From assembly GCA_965116155.1 (NCBI GenBank), contig OZ220488.1:434001-498000 (forward strand): a stretch of DNA of 64,000 nt, written 5' to 3'. The translations under genes and the position numbers were made by a program. This DNA comes from G965116155 sp965116155. GTDB taxonomy: Bacteria > Bdellovibrionota > Bdellovibrionia > Bdellovibrionales > UBA1609. The notes beneath the pieces were generated by a model. It ran no database searches. It was not told the DNA's origin and saw only the letters and a program-made list of their open reading frames with translations. The number at the start of each line of letters is the position of its first letter. The first letter of the stretch is position 1. Shown here one piece after another: positions 1 to 9,082 of the stretch.

Positions 1-1036
1 GCTCCACTGCCGCCACCCCTTGCTCCTCAGCAACATGCGCCAGCATAGCGCCCGGCACCAGATCTCCAATGGCATACACACCCTCAACCGACGTGCGCAT
101 AAATTCATCCACCACCACAAAACCGTTTTGCATTTGCACACCCGCGGCCTCTAAACCCAAAGACTCGGTATAAGGCCTGCGGCCCACTGCCACCAAAACC
201 AAATCCGCCGGCACCCACTTTTGCTCTAAATCAAAATCCTGCACCGCTTGGCCCGCTCTTGCACGCAGCCGGTACTCTAAACGCTTTTGTGAGGCGTCGA
301 AGCCCGTCGCCTCAGCACCCAGTACAAAATGCACCCCCTTAAGAGATAGCACCCTTAGCAAAGCTTTAGCAGCCTCTTCATCCACCCCCACACCACCAAT
401 GGCCTCCCGATACTCCACCACGCTCACTTTACTGCCCAAGCGCGACCACACACTGGCCATCTCCAAACCAATCGCGCCCCCTCCCACGACGGCCAAGCTC
501 TGGGGCACGTAGTTTAAACTTAAGGCCCTTGTAGAATCCACCACCTGTGGATGCGCAAAGTCAAACCCTCGCAAGCTCTGTGGCACACTGCCTGTGGCCA
601 AAAGCACATAGCGCGCTTGTAAGTGCTGCGCACCTCCATCGCCTATTACTTGCACCGAGGCTTGAGAGTTTGCATGCTTTTCTAAAGCCCCAACGCCCCT
701 AAACACCTGCACGCCGTTTTTATCCATCAGCATAGCAAGGCCTTTGTTAAGCTGACTCACAACACCCAACTTACGGCGCATCATCTGCTCCAAATTCAAG
801 CCCACCTCACCCACCTCAATGCCGTGGGTTTTCATTTTTTTGCGAGCAAAAGCATAATGATGGCTCGAATCGAGCAGTGCCTTAGAAGGTATGCAACCCA
901 CATTTAAACACGTGCCCCCCAGGGTGGAGTCTTTTTCCACCAAAGCCACGCTCAAGCCCAACTGCCGCGCACGAATAGCCGCCGAATAACCACCCGGCCC
1001 CGCTCCCACAACCACTAAGTCAAATTTTTCTGTCAT
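1..1036 (-). CDS. lpdA: Dihydrolipoamide dehydrogenase (E3), partial
   Basis: E3 flavoprotein of 2-oxo acid dehydrogenase complexes: it reoxidises dihydrolipoyl groups with NAD+. The first 345 or so codons are present; the C-terminal dimerisation domain lies beyond the left edge. Translation shows an N-terminal FAD dinucleotide fold (VVVGAGPGGYSAAIRA), the redox-active disulfide motif GGTCLNVGCIPSKALL around residues 38-54, a second Rossmann motif (VVGGGAIGLEMA) for NAD, and the GDL segment of the second FAD-binding region. The ATG at 1034-1036 has no Shine-Dalgarno sequence: one base upstream begins a palindromic-element terminus (1038-1049), so the native 5' leader appears to have been displaced. 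E1 alpha and beta genes of a matching complex lie 22 kb away. Family assignment is firm; start choice is good because the FAD motif follows directly. Confidence 0.96.
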   Translation of the reverse strand, partial: MTEKFDLVVVGAGPGGYSAAIRARQLGLSVALVEKDSTLGGTCLNVGCIPSKALLDSSHHYAFARKKMKTHGIEVGEVGLNLEQMMRRKLGVVSQLNKGLAMLMDKNGVQVFRGVGALEKHANSQASVQVIGDGGAQHLQARYVLLATGSVPQSLRGFDFAHPQVVDSTRALSLNYVPQSLAVVGGGAIGLEMASVWSRLGSKVSVVEYREAIGGVGVDEEAAKALLRVLSLKGVHFVLGAEATGFDASQKRLEYRLRARAGQAVQDFDLEQKWVPADLVLVAVGRRPYTESLGLEAAGVQMQNGFVVVDEFMRTSVEGVYAIGDLVPGAMLAHVAEEQGVAAVE

Positions 1037-1037
1037 G

Positions 1038-1264
1038 TCAGAGTGCTAGCTGCGTAAGCATTAGAGTGCTAGTAAAATTCTCTGAGGTAGAGCGGCGGCA
1101 CACTGATAGCCCCAAAGGGGCGGCCATCAGGGTGCCAAGCGTCCTACAGAGAATTTTACGGCCTATAAGGCTACTATGAGCCTGCAGCGAAGGGCCATAG
1201 GCCCGTAGCGACCATGTTTTTGTCAAAGTGCCAAACATTGAGTGCCTCCAAATTAGAGCGCTAG
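1038..1264 (+). repeat. Type I palindromic element, copy A
   Basis: A 204-bp unit (1061-1264) bounded by TTAGAGTGCTAG (1061-1072) and TTAGAGCGCTAG (1253-1264); an extra terminus TCAGAGTGCTAG plus an 11-bp spacer lies at 1038-1060. The outer stem pairs 1073-1084 (TAAAATTCTCTG) with 1147-1158 (CAGAGAATTTTA). Inside is a second hairpin (CTGATAG...CCATCAG, loop near CCCC AAA GGGG). After the stem comes a conserved block starting CGGCCTATAAGG and a third hairpin GGGCC ATA GGCCC (about 1190-1205), then GTCAAAG. It fills the gap between lpdA and the next gene. Confidence 0.85.
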
Positions 1265-1296
1265 CAAAGTTCTAATAACTTACGCCCCCTCCTTAG

Positions 1297-2037
1297 TTAA
1301 AATGCTTTAGCCTTAAAGTTGGCTGCGTTGATTATACTAGAACTGCTGCCAGTGGCTCGGATTACAAATAACCCCTTTTTTTGAGCATAAACACTTGCTC
1401 TTTCATCAGCCTTTAAATACGCCACAGCCCCATAGACAACTTTATCTTTATACTCTGGACACGCTAACTTAAAAATCTGCAGCGTTTTTAAAAAATCATT
1501 CACATCCCTCACCTTTAAGGTGCTCTTTACCTCCACCGGAACAACATGAGTAGTATCAACAGCCAAAATATCCACCTCACCCTCTTGCACCTTGCCCCTT
1601 TGGTCCTCATAGCGTATCCCAACATTTGTGGCCGTGCGGTACACGTTAACTTTTCTTTCCACTAACAGCTTAATCAAATCCCCCTCAACAAGAGCCTCTA
1701 TAAGCTTGCCCCACTGACTATCAAAATGCCCTGTCATTTTTTTAATCGCCGCATCTGTCTGCTTGCGACTTTCCGCCAATTCAGCGAATTTTTTATCCAG
1801 CCTTTTTTCACGCTCCTCACGCCCTTTTTTTAACTTTTTGTCGAACTCCTCACGCTCTTTTTCACGCTCCTCGCGATCTTTTTTTAACTTTTTGTCGAAC
1901 TCTTCGCGATCTTTTTTTAGCTTTTTGTCGAGCTCTTTGCGCTCTTTTTTCGCCTCTTTATCGATCTCGGCCATCTCTTTAGTAAAGCGCTCCCAAAAGC
2001 TTTGCAAGCTCTCGCTGGGTGTTTTTTTGGTCGACAT
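1297..2037 (-). CDS. Coiled-coil protein with PD-(D/E)XK nuclease-like domain (copy 1)
   Basis: A 246-aa protein. Residues about 10-110 are a highly charged coiled coil built of near-repeats (DKKLKKDREE). The C-terminal half has the layout of a PD-(D/E)XK nuclease fold: GEVDIL, then about 11 residues later PVEVKS, i.e. candidate active-site D and E-x-K. Whether it cuts DNA is unknown. The start was placed at 2037 (MSTKKTPS) rather than 23 codons upstream because AGGAG lies 9 nt before it. It is a paralogue of the gene at 8406-9077; both share the order coiled coil, N-Q-W-G linker (SQWGKLIEALVEGDL here) and nuclease-like domain. The gene is bracketed by inverted type I palindromic elements (1061-1264 and 2138-2330). 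Similar architectures occur in multi-copy bacterial families annotated as DUF3782-like; that match is from memory and unsearched. Confidence 0.75.
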   Translation of the reverse strand: MSTKKTPSESLQSFWERFTKEMAEIDKEAKKERKELDKKLKKDREEFDKKLKKDREEREKEREEFDKKLKKGREEREKRLDKKFAELAESRKQTDAAIKKMTGHFDSQWGKLIEALVEGDLIKLLVERKVNVYRTATNVGIRYEDQRGKVQEGEVDILAVDTTHVVPVEVKSTLKVRDVNDFLKTLQIFKLACPEYKDKVVYGAVAYLKADERASVYAQKKGLFVIRATGSSSSIINAANFKAKAF

Positions 2038-2041
2038 AGTT

Positions 2042-2067
2042 GCACGCTCCTTTGGCACGCTCCTTTG
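2042..2067 (-). promoter_or_regulatory. Tandemly duplicated Shine-Dalgarno segment
   Basis: A 13-bp direct duplication (GCACGCTCCTTTG on the plus strand, 2042-2054 and 2055-2067) gives two copies of AAAGGAGCGTGC on the coding strand upstream of the ATG at 2037. Only the proximal AGGAG has a usual 9-nt spacing. The duplicate may be a recent slippage event or an alternative ribosome landing site. Confidence 0.6.
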
Positions 2068-2137
2068 GGGGGTATGGGCGTGATTATGCCTTATTTGTAG
2101 GGGCATTGTCTATGGGGGATGCGCCAGGGCTAAGTTG

Positions 2138-2330
2138 TGCTTGCTCAATGCACGAGACTTTGACGACAGCCTGGTCGCGATAGGCTTAAAGATCGCCTAT
2201 CGCTACAGACTCATAGATACCGTATAGCCCATAAAATTCTCTGCGGGACGCTTGGCGCCATCGCAGCCGCACCCTTACAGGGTGCTGCTCTTGCCTCGAG
2301 CGCTTAATCCCAGAGAATTTTATTAGTCCT
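2138..2330 (-). repeat. Type I palindromic element, copy G
   Basis: Read on the minus strand, it starts just after the stop of the 1387-aa gene. Outer stem arms are 2311-2322 (CAGAGAATTTTA on plus) and 2232-2243 (TAAAATTCTCTG). The inner hairpin is GCAGC-GCACCCT TAC AGGGTGCTGC (about 2264-2290). The third hairpin is GCGATAGG...CCTATCGC (about 2177-2202). The distal block reads GTCAAAGTCTCGTGC then TTGAGCAAGCACAA. The order of modules is the same as in copy A; hairpin bases differ but remain paired. Confidence 0.82.
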
Positions 2331-5300
2331 TTAATCAGTAAGCTCATCGCGGGATTTGTCGAAGGAGTTGAGGGTCCATTGGAAGCAGGCTTCTGGGTCG
2401 GTGGGGCCCATGTAGTATATGCGGCCATTATAAGCGTTTAGATGGCTTGGCAGATCTAACTCATCAATCAGTTCGTACTCGTCGTACTTTTTGGCGTAAT
2501 GCAAGCAGCAGCCTAAGGGCAAGGGAGTTGCGGCGCCGCCTACGGTTTCGTGTGCATCGGTTGAGGGGAAGAGTTTGTTGTTATCGGAAGTTCCATTTAC
2601 TACATTTTTGCCACACAAAAAGGCAAAATTATACACCGGCATATTGTAATCTTCGCCATCGCATATCTTATACATATGCTGCCTAAAGAACTGCTGTGGA
2701 ACAGTGCCTGAAGGACGCGGCAAATTATCGCTCTCATCCAACCATGCCTCCACTTTCTCTCTGCCTATCCTTTGAGTAGCAGATCGAAGACCATCCAGCA
2801 AAACTGTAGCTTGATCTGAGGGAAATGTATGTGCATCGTAAACGGACTGACTTAAAGACTGCGTCACTGTTTGGGTTCTGTCTTCATCCTGATAACAGCA
2901 GTCCTCACGAACACAGTTGCTAGGGTCTAAAGGATCATACTCTGCGCAACCACACTCGCTTTCACCACAAACATGTACTGAAACAGTATACGAATACGAT
3001 CGGCTGCAGCTGTATGACACAGAGCTTTGATCCCCTGGGTACTCATGGCCATCCACAAGGGCATCTTTAATATGCGCAATGGTATCGTCACTGCTGTAGT
3101 CGTCATTAAAGCCATCCCATTTCACTAATGGTAAAATGTGCGGGTTAGTAGGCAGTGCCTCAAACACCTCTAGCCCCATTTTTTTTGGGGTCTTTCTTGT
3201 TAAACAGTGCTCTCCTCCAGTGCAAGCCCACCCCCCACTCCAACCTCCTTGCGGAGGAGAAGCTGGGCCAGTCGGCTCTGGCAGAGACTCCTTATCGCAC
3301 CGATACACATCCCTGCCAGCTACTTTTAAAAGCGCAACTGCCTCGTCAAAGGCTTCGTCATAGAAACCATTTAAATTCCCATCACTTGCACCTTTTTGCA
3401 TTTCGTATTGGACGCTGAATTCCGGAGGAGTATGCGAATCGACGTAGTCAAATAAGTTTGTATCCCAGCGGTTGAGGTTTTTGGCATCAGAGTGGCTAGG
3501 GTCCATATTGCGAGGGCTGTTTAGATCAAGGGTGCCTGTATGTTTAGTATGATCATGGTTTTCATAACAGGCTCTTGCTCGCGCTTGGGCTTTTTTTCTC
3601 TCGTCAGAGACTTTATCACGAAATTGCTCCGGATGAGCAGCACCATAGGCAGCGTCTGAATTGTTTACTAAAAACGAATCACTAATACTATTATCCTTTA
3701 CCTCAAATGTATCCGGCCTAAAAAATCCTAAGCCATCTAGAGCCAACACATTTGTGTTACTAAGTCGCTCGTTGGATACTGTAAAACCAACAGAAGCAAT
3801 ACCTAAATCAGTACTTGTCAAATGCAGTTGGCCAATAGCATCCAAGTCGGAATCAGTCAGCCCATTACGTGTGATTTCGGATTTATCGAGCCTTATTACA
3901 GCAAGCCCCTGATTTACAGCCACACCCACATGGCGTTCTGCAGGAGATCCACCATCCTCCTGCGGGACATTAATTTTGCACCAGTACCTATGGTAGTTAT
4001 GCTGAATTTGTGCCTGCCTACTAATGGAATCACCCTTACCATCATCGGTAGTGTCCATGCCCCAGGGTGGTATAGGCCCCGAACTCCAATCTATCTCCGT
4101 TGCCCACCATGCATTGTCGCCGTATGGGTTGTCGCCGTATTGAGCTTGCGTCCAATCGGTAGAAAGAGGCGTCAAGTGCTCAGCTAGCTTAAACTCGGTG
4201 CAGCCGTTTTTTATAATCTGGCACCAGTAATTAAGCACCGAACCCTCATTGCTGTCGCAGGCAGCTTCCCACGCGCTCCATATGCTTGCACTGCCTTCAC
4301 AACCACCATCCTTATTGCATCCCGGATCACCCTTTTTAAATTTTAAAGGCGAAGTATTAAAAAACTGAGCCACGCCGCCCCCTATAAGAGAGCCGCAGCT
4401 CTTGGTGGCCGCTAAGCAATCGTCGCGCAGCTTGACTGATGTGGGATCCGGATTCGCACCGCAAAGCCCCTCGTATTCTGCCTTGGAATCCTCAGCACAC
4501 CACAGGCTTTTAACGCCTTCACTTTTTAAATTTTCCTTTATATCAATAGCCGCAACTTTATCCGCTGCCGACGCTGCCGAATAACTTGCGAATGTATTAT
4601 TACCTGAGTCAGGTGTAATTTTATTGCCTGTAACAGCATCATTATCACTACCATCACGATTTTTGTCCCGAGGTGCGTGCACGGCACGAAACATACAGGC
4701 CCTTAAGGTGTCGAATTTTTCGACCTCCCTTAAACCCACAGCTCCAGAAACATGGGGACACACCGCACGGTCGTCTAGCACACACCGCATGCACTGGTAG
4801 CGTTTGACATAATCCTTAGTATTATCAAAGTTAGCGTCTTTACCGCCTTGCATAAAGTCTGACACCAAAACCGGCCAGTACTTGCCCTTATGCTGCTCGT
4901 CGCCCCCTTGCATAAGGTTTACCGAGTCGCAACCCGTGCTACAGGCCTCGTACGACTCCCCCTCGCCATCCTGCACGCTCTTGCGCCATGCATTTAAAGC
5001 GCTCTTGTCATCATCATCCACCCTAGCCTTAATGCGGCTATCATGAGGATCCCAAATATCAGGTAGAGGGTCCCCACCAGCGCCGTCTTTTTTGATGCAC
5101 TTGTTGTCAAAAGTTGTAGCAAAACTTACACCAATATCGCACTGGGTGTGTAAGCACTGATCCAAACTACGCCGCTCGGTGCTGTGGTCCTCAGCGCAGG
5201 CCCTTGCAATATCAAAGCTTGATTGTTTATCACCAGCCAATACCTTACAGCCACAATTATTAGGAAACACAGACTTTAACTTATTCTCTAAATCCGCACT

Positions 5301-6494
5301 GCCAGCACTGACCCATGGCGTTTGCTTATCGCTTCCTGCCACGATATCTAAAAAGCTCTCCATCACAAAAGGGTGGTACGTGCCTGGGCACCTCAGCACA
5401 ACGCCAGAACTTTTGCAAACCGCATGATCTTCGCCATAGACTATGTCAGGGTTTGCTAGAATATTTTCAGCGTCCTCATAATGTGGTGTATCGCCTATTG
5501 CTTTTTTTGTAGAATCTATAACCTCTGTCTTTGTGCTCGCTGTATCACGGCCTGTGACTTTAACTGTTTGTGTGCGATGCTTTTTGGCAGCTGCTATAAC
5601 CTCAAGTCCACGGCCCTTGGCTTTGGTGTTAACCACAAAATCCTTAAAGCCTTTTGTTATGTGCTTTGATGTCAAAGGCGAACCTGAGCAGTCTACTAAT
5701 TTATTGCTTGTGCTGCCTGAGCCCAAACCATTAACAGAAAAATACACCGGAAAATCCACAAACAAAGCCCGCGCCACAGTGGCACTCTTATTGCCCGAGC
5801 CAAAGCGGCGGGGTTTATGCAAATGCACCCTTAAATATGCCATATACTGCTGAAGCTTTACCCGCTCCCAACCTGACTGCAGATCTCTTGTAGCTTTTCC
5901 ACCTTCTTCTGTTTTCGTAAAAATAGGATAAGTGCAATTTGAAGGCTGGTGTTCGTGCTCGCACAGATACACATCATCACTCTCAACGAACTCCCAATCG
6001 CCCCCAGTGTTAACGGGGTTTTTAGGCACGAGCTCAATTTTTTTAGCACACACATGTTCTGTGCCACTAGCACTGCCTAGTAAATAATTTAAAAGCTCTT
6101 TTTTAGCGCCGTCAAAGGCCTCGTCATTTAAACACCCCACCTGATTATTAGACTGCCCTTTAACACTCACTAGCTGCCAAGGCGTAGTTTTGGGCGAATT
6201 TTGAAAAAAGTCCACCGGTTGGTATTTGACCTGTCTTCTACCGCGGTCTCTAATGCTTTTTACCACCTGCAAGGTGCCGTCTTTAGCTTTTGAAGGGCCA
6301 CACACGAGCTCGCCCACACGGCTTGAAACCCGCTTTTTAATCTGGCGGTAGAGGGACTTAGTTACGATATTGGTTTTAGCGCGCGCATTGGTTTCGTCCA
6401 TATTGCGGTAGGCGGTCATAACTCCCGCCAAACCTGAACCTAAAATAGCAGCTGCTACCAAAAGCTCTACCAAACTGTAACCGCGCTTGTTCAT
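2331..6494 (-). CDS. Giant cysteine-rich pseudopilin-like surface protein
   Basis: A 1387-aa protein with a class III (type IV pilin) N-terminus: MNKRG then YSLVELLVAAAILGSGLAG, giving prepilin peptidase cleavage after G5 and Glu at mature position 5. After the single N-terminal helix the rest is a large, Cys-, Asp- and Asn-rich extracytoplasmic region with many CxxC-like pairs and no domain I can name. Pseudopilins are normally 100-300 aa, so this is an extreme size, suggesting a tip adhesin or passenger fused to a pilin anchor (inference). Its ATG overlaps the stop of the upstream pseudopilin gene by ATGA, so the two are translationally coupled. The window also encodes PilMNOPQ and GspCDE, which could assemble it. 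The C-terminus ends at the edge of a type I palindromic element. Confidence 0.72.
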   Translation of the reverse strand: MNKRGYSLVELLVAAAILGSGLAGVMTAYRNMDETNARAKTNIVTKSLYRQIKKRVSSRVGELVCGPSKAKDGTLQVVKSIRDRGRRQVKYQPVDFFQNSPKTTPWQLVSVKGQSNNQVGCLNDEAFDGAKKELLNYLLGSASGTEHVCAKKIELVPKNPVNTGGDWEFVESDDVYLCEHEHQPSNCTYPIFTKTEEGGKATRDLQSGWERVKLQQYMAYLRVHLHKPRRFGSGNKSATVARALFVDFPVYFSVNGLGSGSTSNKLVDCSGSPLTSKHITKGFKDFVVNTKAKGRGLEVIAAAKKHRTQTVKVTGRDTASTKTEVIDSTKKAIGDTPHYEDAENILANPDIVYGEDHAVCKSSGVVLRCPGTYHPFVMESFLDIVAGSDKQTPWVSAGSADLENKLKSVFPNNCGCKVLAGDKQSSFDIARACAEDHSTERRSLDQCLHTQCDIGVSFATTFDNKCIKKDGAGGDPLPDIWDPHDSRIKARVDDDDKSALNAWRKSVQDGEGESYEACSTGCDSVNLMQGGDEQHKGKYWPVLVSDFMQGGKDANFDNTKDYVKRYQCMRCVLDDRAVCPHVSGAVGLREVEKFDTLRACMFRAVHAPRDKNRDGSDNDAVTGNKITPDSGNNTFASYSAASAADKVAAIDIKENLKSEGVKSLWCAEDSKAEYEGLCGANPDPTSVKLRDDCLAATKSCGSLIGGGVAQFFNTSPLKFKKGDPGCNKDGGCEGSASIWSAWEAACDSNEGSVLNYWCQIIKNGCTEFKLAEHLTPLSTDWTQAQYGDNPYGDNAWWATEIDWSSGPIPPWGMDTTDDGKGDSISRQAQIQHNYHRYWCKINVPQEDGGSPAERHVGVAVNQGLAVIRLDKSEITRNGLTDSDLDAIGQLHLTSTDLGIASVGFTVSNERLSNTNVLALDGLGFFRPDTFEVKDNSISDSFLVNNSDAAYGAAHPEQFRDKVSDERKKAQARARACYENHDHTKHTGTLDLNSPRNMDPSHSDAKNLNRWDTNLFDYVDSHTPPEFSVQYEMQKGASDGNLNGFYDEAFDEAVALLKVAGRDVYRCDKESLPEPTGPASPPQGGWSGGWACTGGEHCLTRKTPKKMGLEVFEALPTNPHILPLVKWDGFNDDYSSDDTIAHIKDALVDGHEYPGDQSSVSYSCSRSYSYTVSVHVCGESECGCAEYDPLDPSNCVREDCCYQDEDRTQTVTQSLSQSVYDAHTFPSDQATVLLDGLRSATQRIGREKVEAWLDESDNLPRPSGTVPQQFFRQHMYKICDGEDYNMPVYNFAFLCGKNVVNGTSDNNKLFPSTDAHETVGGAATPLPLGCCLHYAKKYDEYELIDELDLPSHLNAYNGRIYYMGPTDPEACFQWTLNSFDKSRDELTD

Positions 6495-7834
6495 AAGATG
6501 TTTTTATCCTTTAAGTGCCTACAAAAACTTCCCATAATGCGGTCACCACAGCCTAGGATTGCATCTGGGTCGTTTTTCCAGGAATCCTCTGGAAAATTGT
6601 CTCTTAAAAATTTTTCGCGGCATATTTTGTGGTCTAAAGACAAAACAGGGTGGTCCTCACAGTCCTTTAGTGAGTCAAATTCTATCCGGCACGTAGTGCC
6701 GTCTGGATAATAACCCGTATCACACTTACAGTCCGACGGCGGGATGCACTCGTTAGGATTTTTTTCATCGAGGTTGATTGGTTTTAGCTTTGATTTACTT
6801 TCACAAGTTTTAATCTTGTATCGCCTGCCATCTTCTTTAAAAACAACACAGTCATCCGCTTTATATGTATAGGTGCCGTGCGCTTTTTTATAATCAAAGT
6901 CGCACACATAGGGCGTAGCAAAATTACCTGCATCACCAGGATTCCAGTATCTTGCTGTTTGATCTTCAGATGGGCCAGTGAGGCTAAACTTAATAGTGGC
7001 GGTGGTGGTGTTGTCGCGCGTGCATTTGGCCGCTCTTATATCTGTATCGGAATAGGATTTTAAGCGCTTTTCACATACAAAAAACGACAGCACTAGCTGC
7101 AAATCTAAAGTTTGGCCCACTATGACGTCCGTTTGATCCTCATCATTTTGAATTTTTTTGTAGGTGTTGGCGTAGACTTCTGATGGCATAAAAAAGGCCT
7201 TGTCAAAATACACCAAACGCATGCCCGCTACAGGCTGAGGGTTGCCGCTTTGAGATCTTTCTAGCACATCAGCGTTTTGTACAGTGATTCTTGCATTGGT
7301 TGTTGCAAAACCTAAGTCCGGTATAGCAATCGCATGCATTGGAGCATGGTCCGTATCGCGGCCTTGTAAGCAATCCGCTAAGCTCCAAGCGCCCGGTATG
7401 GGCGTGACACCGTCTGGACCCATACGCTCCTTAGTGCAGGTTTTAGATAAAACATACTGCACACTTGCAGCTGAACCCCTCTCGTCCTCTGATCCCGGTG
7501 AGCCCGTGGCAGGGCCACCAGAGCTTGGTGATAAATTAGCAAAGGTCACGCCACGGCACAGCCGCATAGCATCCGCATAGCGATCCTGACCCAAAACCTT
7601 TTGTACTACATCTTTTAAAAGCAGGTTGATCTGCATAACGCTAGTAAGTTCCCCTTGTACGGTTTTGTGGTTTTTTGCTTTTTTTGCACTACCCACCACA
7701 AATCTTGCGCTTAATCCCACTAGCACCACAACAATAAAAGCCGACACCACTAGCTCTAGCAGCATGCCACCCTTACTACCTAAGACTCCTCCCAGAGGTG
7801 GGGTATTATTTGTGCTAAGAGGTTTTAGTGCCAT
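6491..7834 (-). CDS. Large pseudopilin-like protein
   Basis: A 447-aa protein from the ATG at 7832-7834. A 22-residue polar leader ends in GSKG, followed by GMLLELVVSAFIVVVLVG: a prepilin peptidase site with Glu at mature position 5 and one hydrophobic helix. The remainder is secreted, Cys-rich towards the C-terminus (CDCxxG-type spacing, two CIPPSDCKC-like runs). A longer reading from 7888 would add 18 residues with four cysteines and no ribosome site, so I rejected it; the chosen start has only a weak AAAGATAA upstream. It is first in a two-gene unit with the 1387-aa pseudopilin (4-bp ATGA overlap). Probably two minor pilins of the same pilus or type II secretion pseudopilus; the exact role is unknown. 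Confidence 0.68.
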   Translation of the reverse strand: MALKPLSTNNTPPLGGVLGSKGGMLLELVVSAFIVVVLVGLSARFVVGSAKKAKNHKTVQGELTSVMQINLLLKDVVQKVLGQDRYADAMRLCRGVTFANLSPSSGGPATGSPGSEDERGSAASVQYVLSKTCTKERMGPDGVTPIPGAWSLADCLQGRDTDHAPMHAIAIPDLGFATTNARITVQNADVLERSQSGNPQPVAGMRLVYFDKAFFMPSEVYANTYKKIQNDEDQTDVIVGQTLDLQLVLSFFVCEKRLKSYSDTDIRAAKCTRDNTTTATIKFSLTGPSEDQTARYWNPGDAGNFATPYVCDFDYKKAHGTYTYKADDCVVFKEDGRRYKIKTCESKSKLKPINLDEKNPNECIPPSDCKCDTGYYPDGTTCRIEFDSLKDCEDHPVLSLDHKICREKFLRDNFPEDSWKNDPDAILGCGDRIMGSFCRHLKDKNIL

Positions 7835-8032
7835 GTTGTTTATCTTTTCGGACACAAAAAGTGCGCACCATACCCCACACATACACACATGGGCCCACTA
7901 TTTATAGTACGCCAAGTCTGCCCAATTCACACAGCATATGCCTCCATTCCTCAGCTTATACATGGAGGTTTGGCTCATAGTGATACACCCTCGTAACCAG
8001 CATATACTCTTGGGCCTCGGGTTAGCGCGCAA

Positions 8033-8336
8033 CCAAGGCTTTGTCGTGAGTGTGGTCGCCTTGCGCCTAAAAATCGCCTACTGTCTAGCCCGCGCCTCGA
8101 GCATTTGAGTCTGTCGTTTATCCTCCTGGGCTTTTCATCCCTGCAGGATGCTCCCAGGAGGACTGCACTCATTGCTAAATGCTCAGACTAGGCTTTTATG
8201 CTTGCGCACTACAGGCTCATAGTAGCTTCATAGGTCGCAAAATTCTCTGTAAGGCGCTTGGCACCCTGATGGCCGCATCTAAAGATGCTATCAGGATACC
8301 GACGCTTTGCTTCAGAGAATTTTACTAGCGCTCTGA
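8033..8336 (-). repeat. Type I palindromic element, copy H, interrupted by a type II element
   Basis: Minus-strand copy. The terminus CTAGCGCTCTGA is at 8325-8336. Outer stem arms are 8313-8324 and 8239-8249 (AAAATTCTCTG type). The inner hairpin is CCTGATAGCATC TTTA GATGCGG-CCATCAGG. The conserved CGACCTATGAAGC block follows at about 8219-8238. The third hairpin is split by a 128-bp type II element (8081-8208) flanked by CTA on both sides (8078-8080 and 8209-8211). Confidence 0.82.
8081..8208 (-). mobile_element. Type II palindromic element nested in type I copy H
   Basis: On the minus strand it begins TGCGCAAGCATAAAAGCCTAG and ends GGGCTAGACAG. The long stem pairs CTAGTCTGAGCATTT with AAATGCTC...GGGCTAG; the inner stem pairs GTCCTCCTGGG with CCCAGGAGGA, around a GCATCC TGCA GGATG core. 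It is flanked by a 3-bp repeat (CTA). A second copy, over 85 percent alike by eye, sits at 49075-49200 at the equivalent place in another type I element. Confidence 0.8.
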
Positions 8337-8405
8337 TGCTTGCGCACTTATAGACAAGGGCAAGTATCCAATGCATAATGATGCCTCATTGGGAGGATAT
8401 TAACT

Positions 8406-9077
8406 ATGGGCAAAAAAGAGGTGCTAACTCCGAGCATGCAGCGCTTTGCTGAAAATTTAGCCAGTAGTTTGGCTAAAAGCTTGGAAGAGTCTAGCAAAAA
8501 CTTACAAAAAAACTTGGAAGAATCCAGAAGAAACTTGGAGGAGTCTAGAAAAAGCTTAGAAGAGTCTAGCAAAAAGACGGATATAACAATTGCCAATATT
8601 CAGGCGAAAATGGCAGAATCTGACGCAAAATTTAAGAAAGAAATGAAGGAGCTGCGGAAAGAGTTTAACAACCAGTGGGGGCACTTGATGGAAAGCCTTG
8701 TGGAGGGAGACTTAGTCAACCTGCTAATAAAAAGAGGCATTGAGGTTACGGGCACGACTTCAAGGCTAAGGGTGGAGGTGGGAGATAAAATTTTTGAGCT
8801 TGATATTGTGGCCCGTAACGGCAGAGATATTGTAGTAACAGAGGTGAAGTCTAGATTAAGTGCTGATGATGTGCGTAGGTTCTTGGAAAAACTTGCGGTG
8901 GTTAAGGAGGTGTTTCCTGGATATAAGGACAAGCGCATGTATGCTGCGGTGGCTTATCTGCGGGCGGATGATGGGGTAGTGGCATACGCCGAGCGCAAGG
9001 GTTTGTTTGTGATCCGCACCACAGGCGACAGCGCCCACATTGTTAACACAGACAGCTTTGCCCCCAAAGTATTTTAA
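8406..9077 (+). CDS. Coiled-coil protein with PD-(D/E)XK nuclease-like domain (copy 2)
   Basis: A 223-aa paralogue of the protein at 1297-2037, here on the plus strand. Residues about 15-60 form a coiled coil of SLEESxKNLEE heptads; residues 75-90 carry NNQWGHLMESLVEGDL, nearly the same linker as the paralogue. The C-terminal domain has FELDIVARNGRDIVVTEVK, i.e. the D...E-x-K spacing of PD-(D/E)XK nucleases. The start is supported by GGAGG 9 nt upstream. It stands alone between a type I element on each side (copy H upstream in minus orientation, copy B downstream in plus), mirroring the flanking of copy 1. Nuclease activity and target are unproven. A role in processing the surrounding palindromes is a guess from position only. 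Confidence 0.75.
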   Translation: MGKKEVLTPSMQRFAENLASSLAKSLEESSKNLQKNLEESRRNLEESRKSLEESSKKTDITIANIQAKMAESDAKFKKEMKELRKEFNNQWGHLMESLVEGDLVNLLIKRGIEVTGTTSRLRVEVGDKIFELDIVARNGRDIVVTEVKSRLSADDVRRFLEKLAVVKEVFPGYKDKRMYAAVAYLRADDGVVAYAERKGLFVIRTTGDSAHIVNTDSFAPKVF

Positions 9078-9082
9078 GCAAA

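Larger units (their letters stand above)
7835..8405. other. 571-bp intergenic region, mostly palindromic repeats
   Basis: No gene seen. It holds a small hairpin at 7941-7968 (CCTCCAT...ATGGAGG), a 23-mer at about 7994-8016 related to the pyrB-end palindrome, and type I copy H (8033-8336) with a type II element nested in it. The last 60 bp carry the leader of the nuclease-like gene, with GGAGG 9 nt before its ATG. Confidence 0.7.

Noticed and set aside
1038..1238. A 66-codon minus-strand open reading frame inside type I copy A, and similar ones at 2186-2428, 7975-8172 and 9083-9277.
   Set aside because: They lie wholly in palindromic elements, have no ribosome site and no shared protein sequence; openness follows from the repeats.
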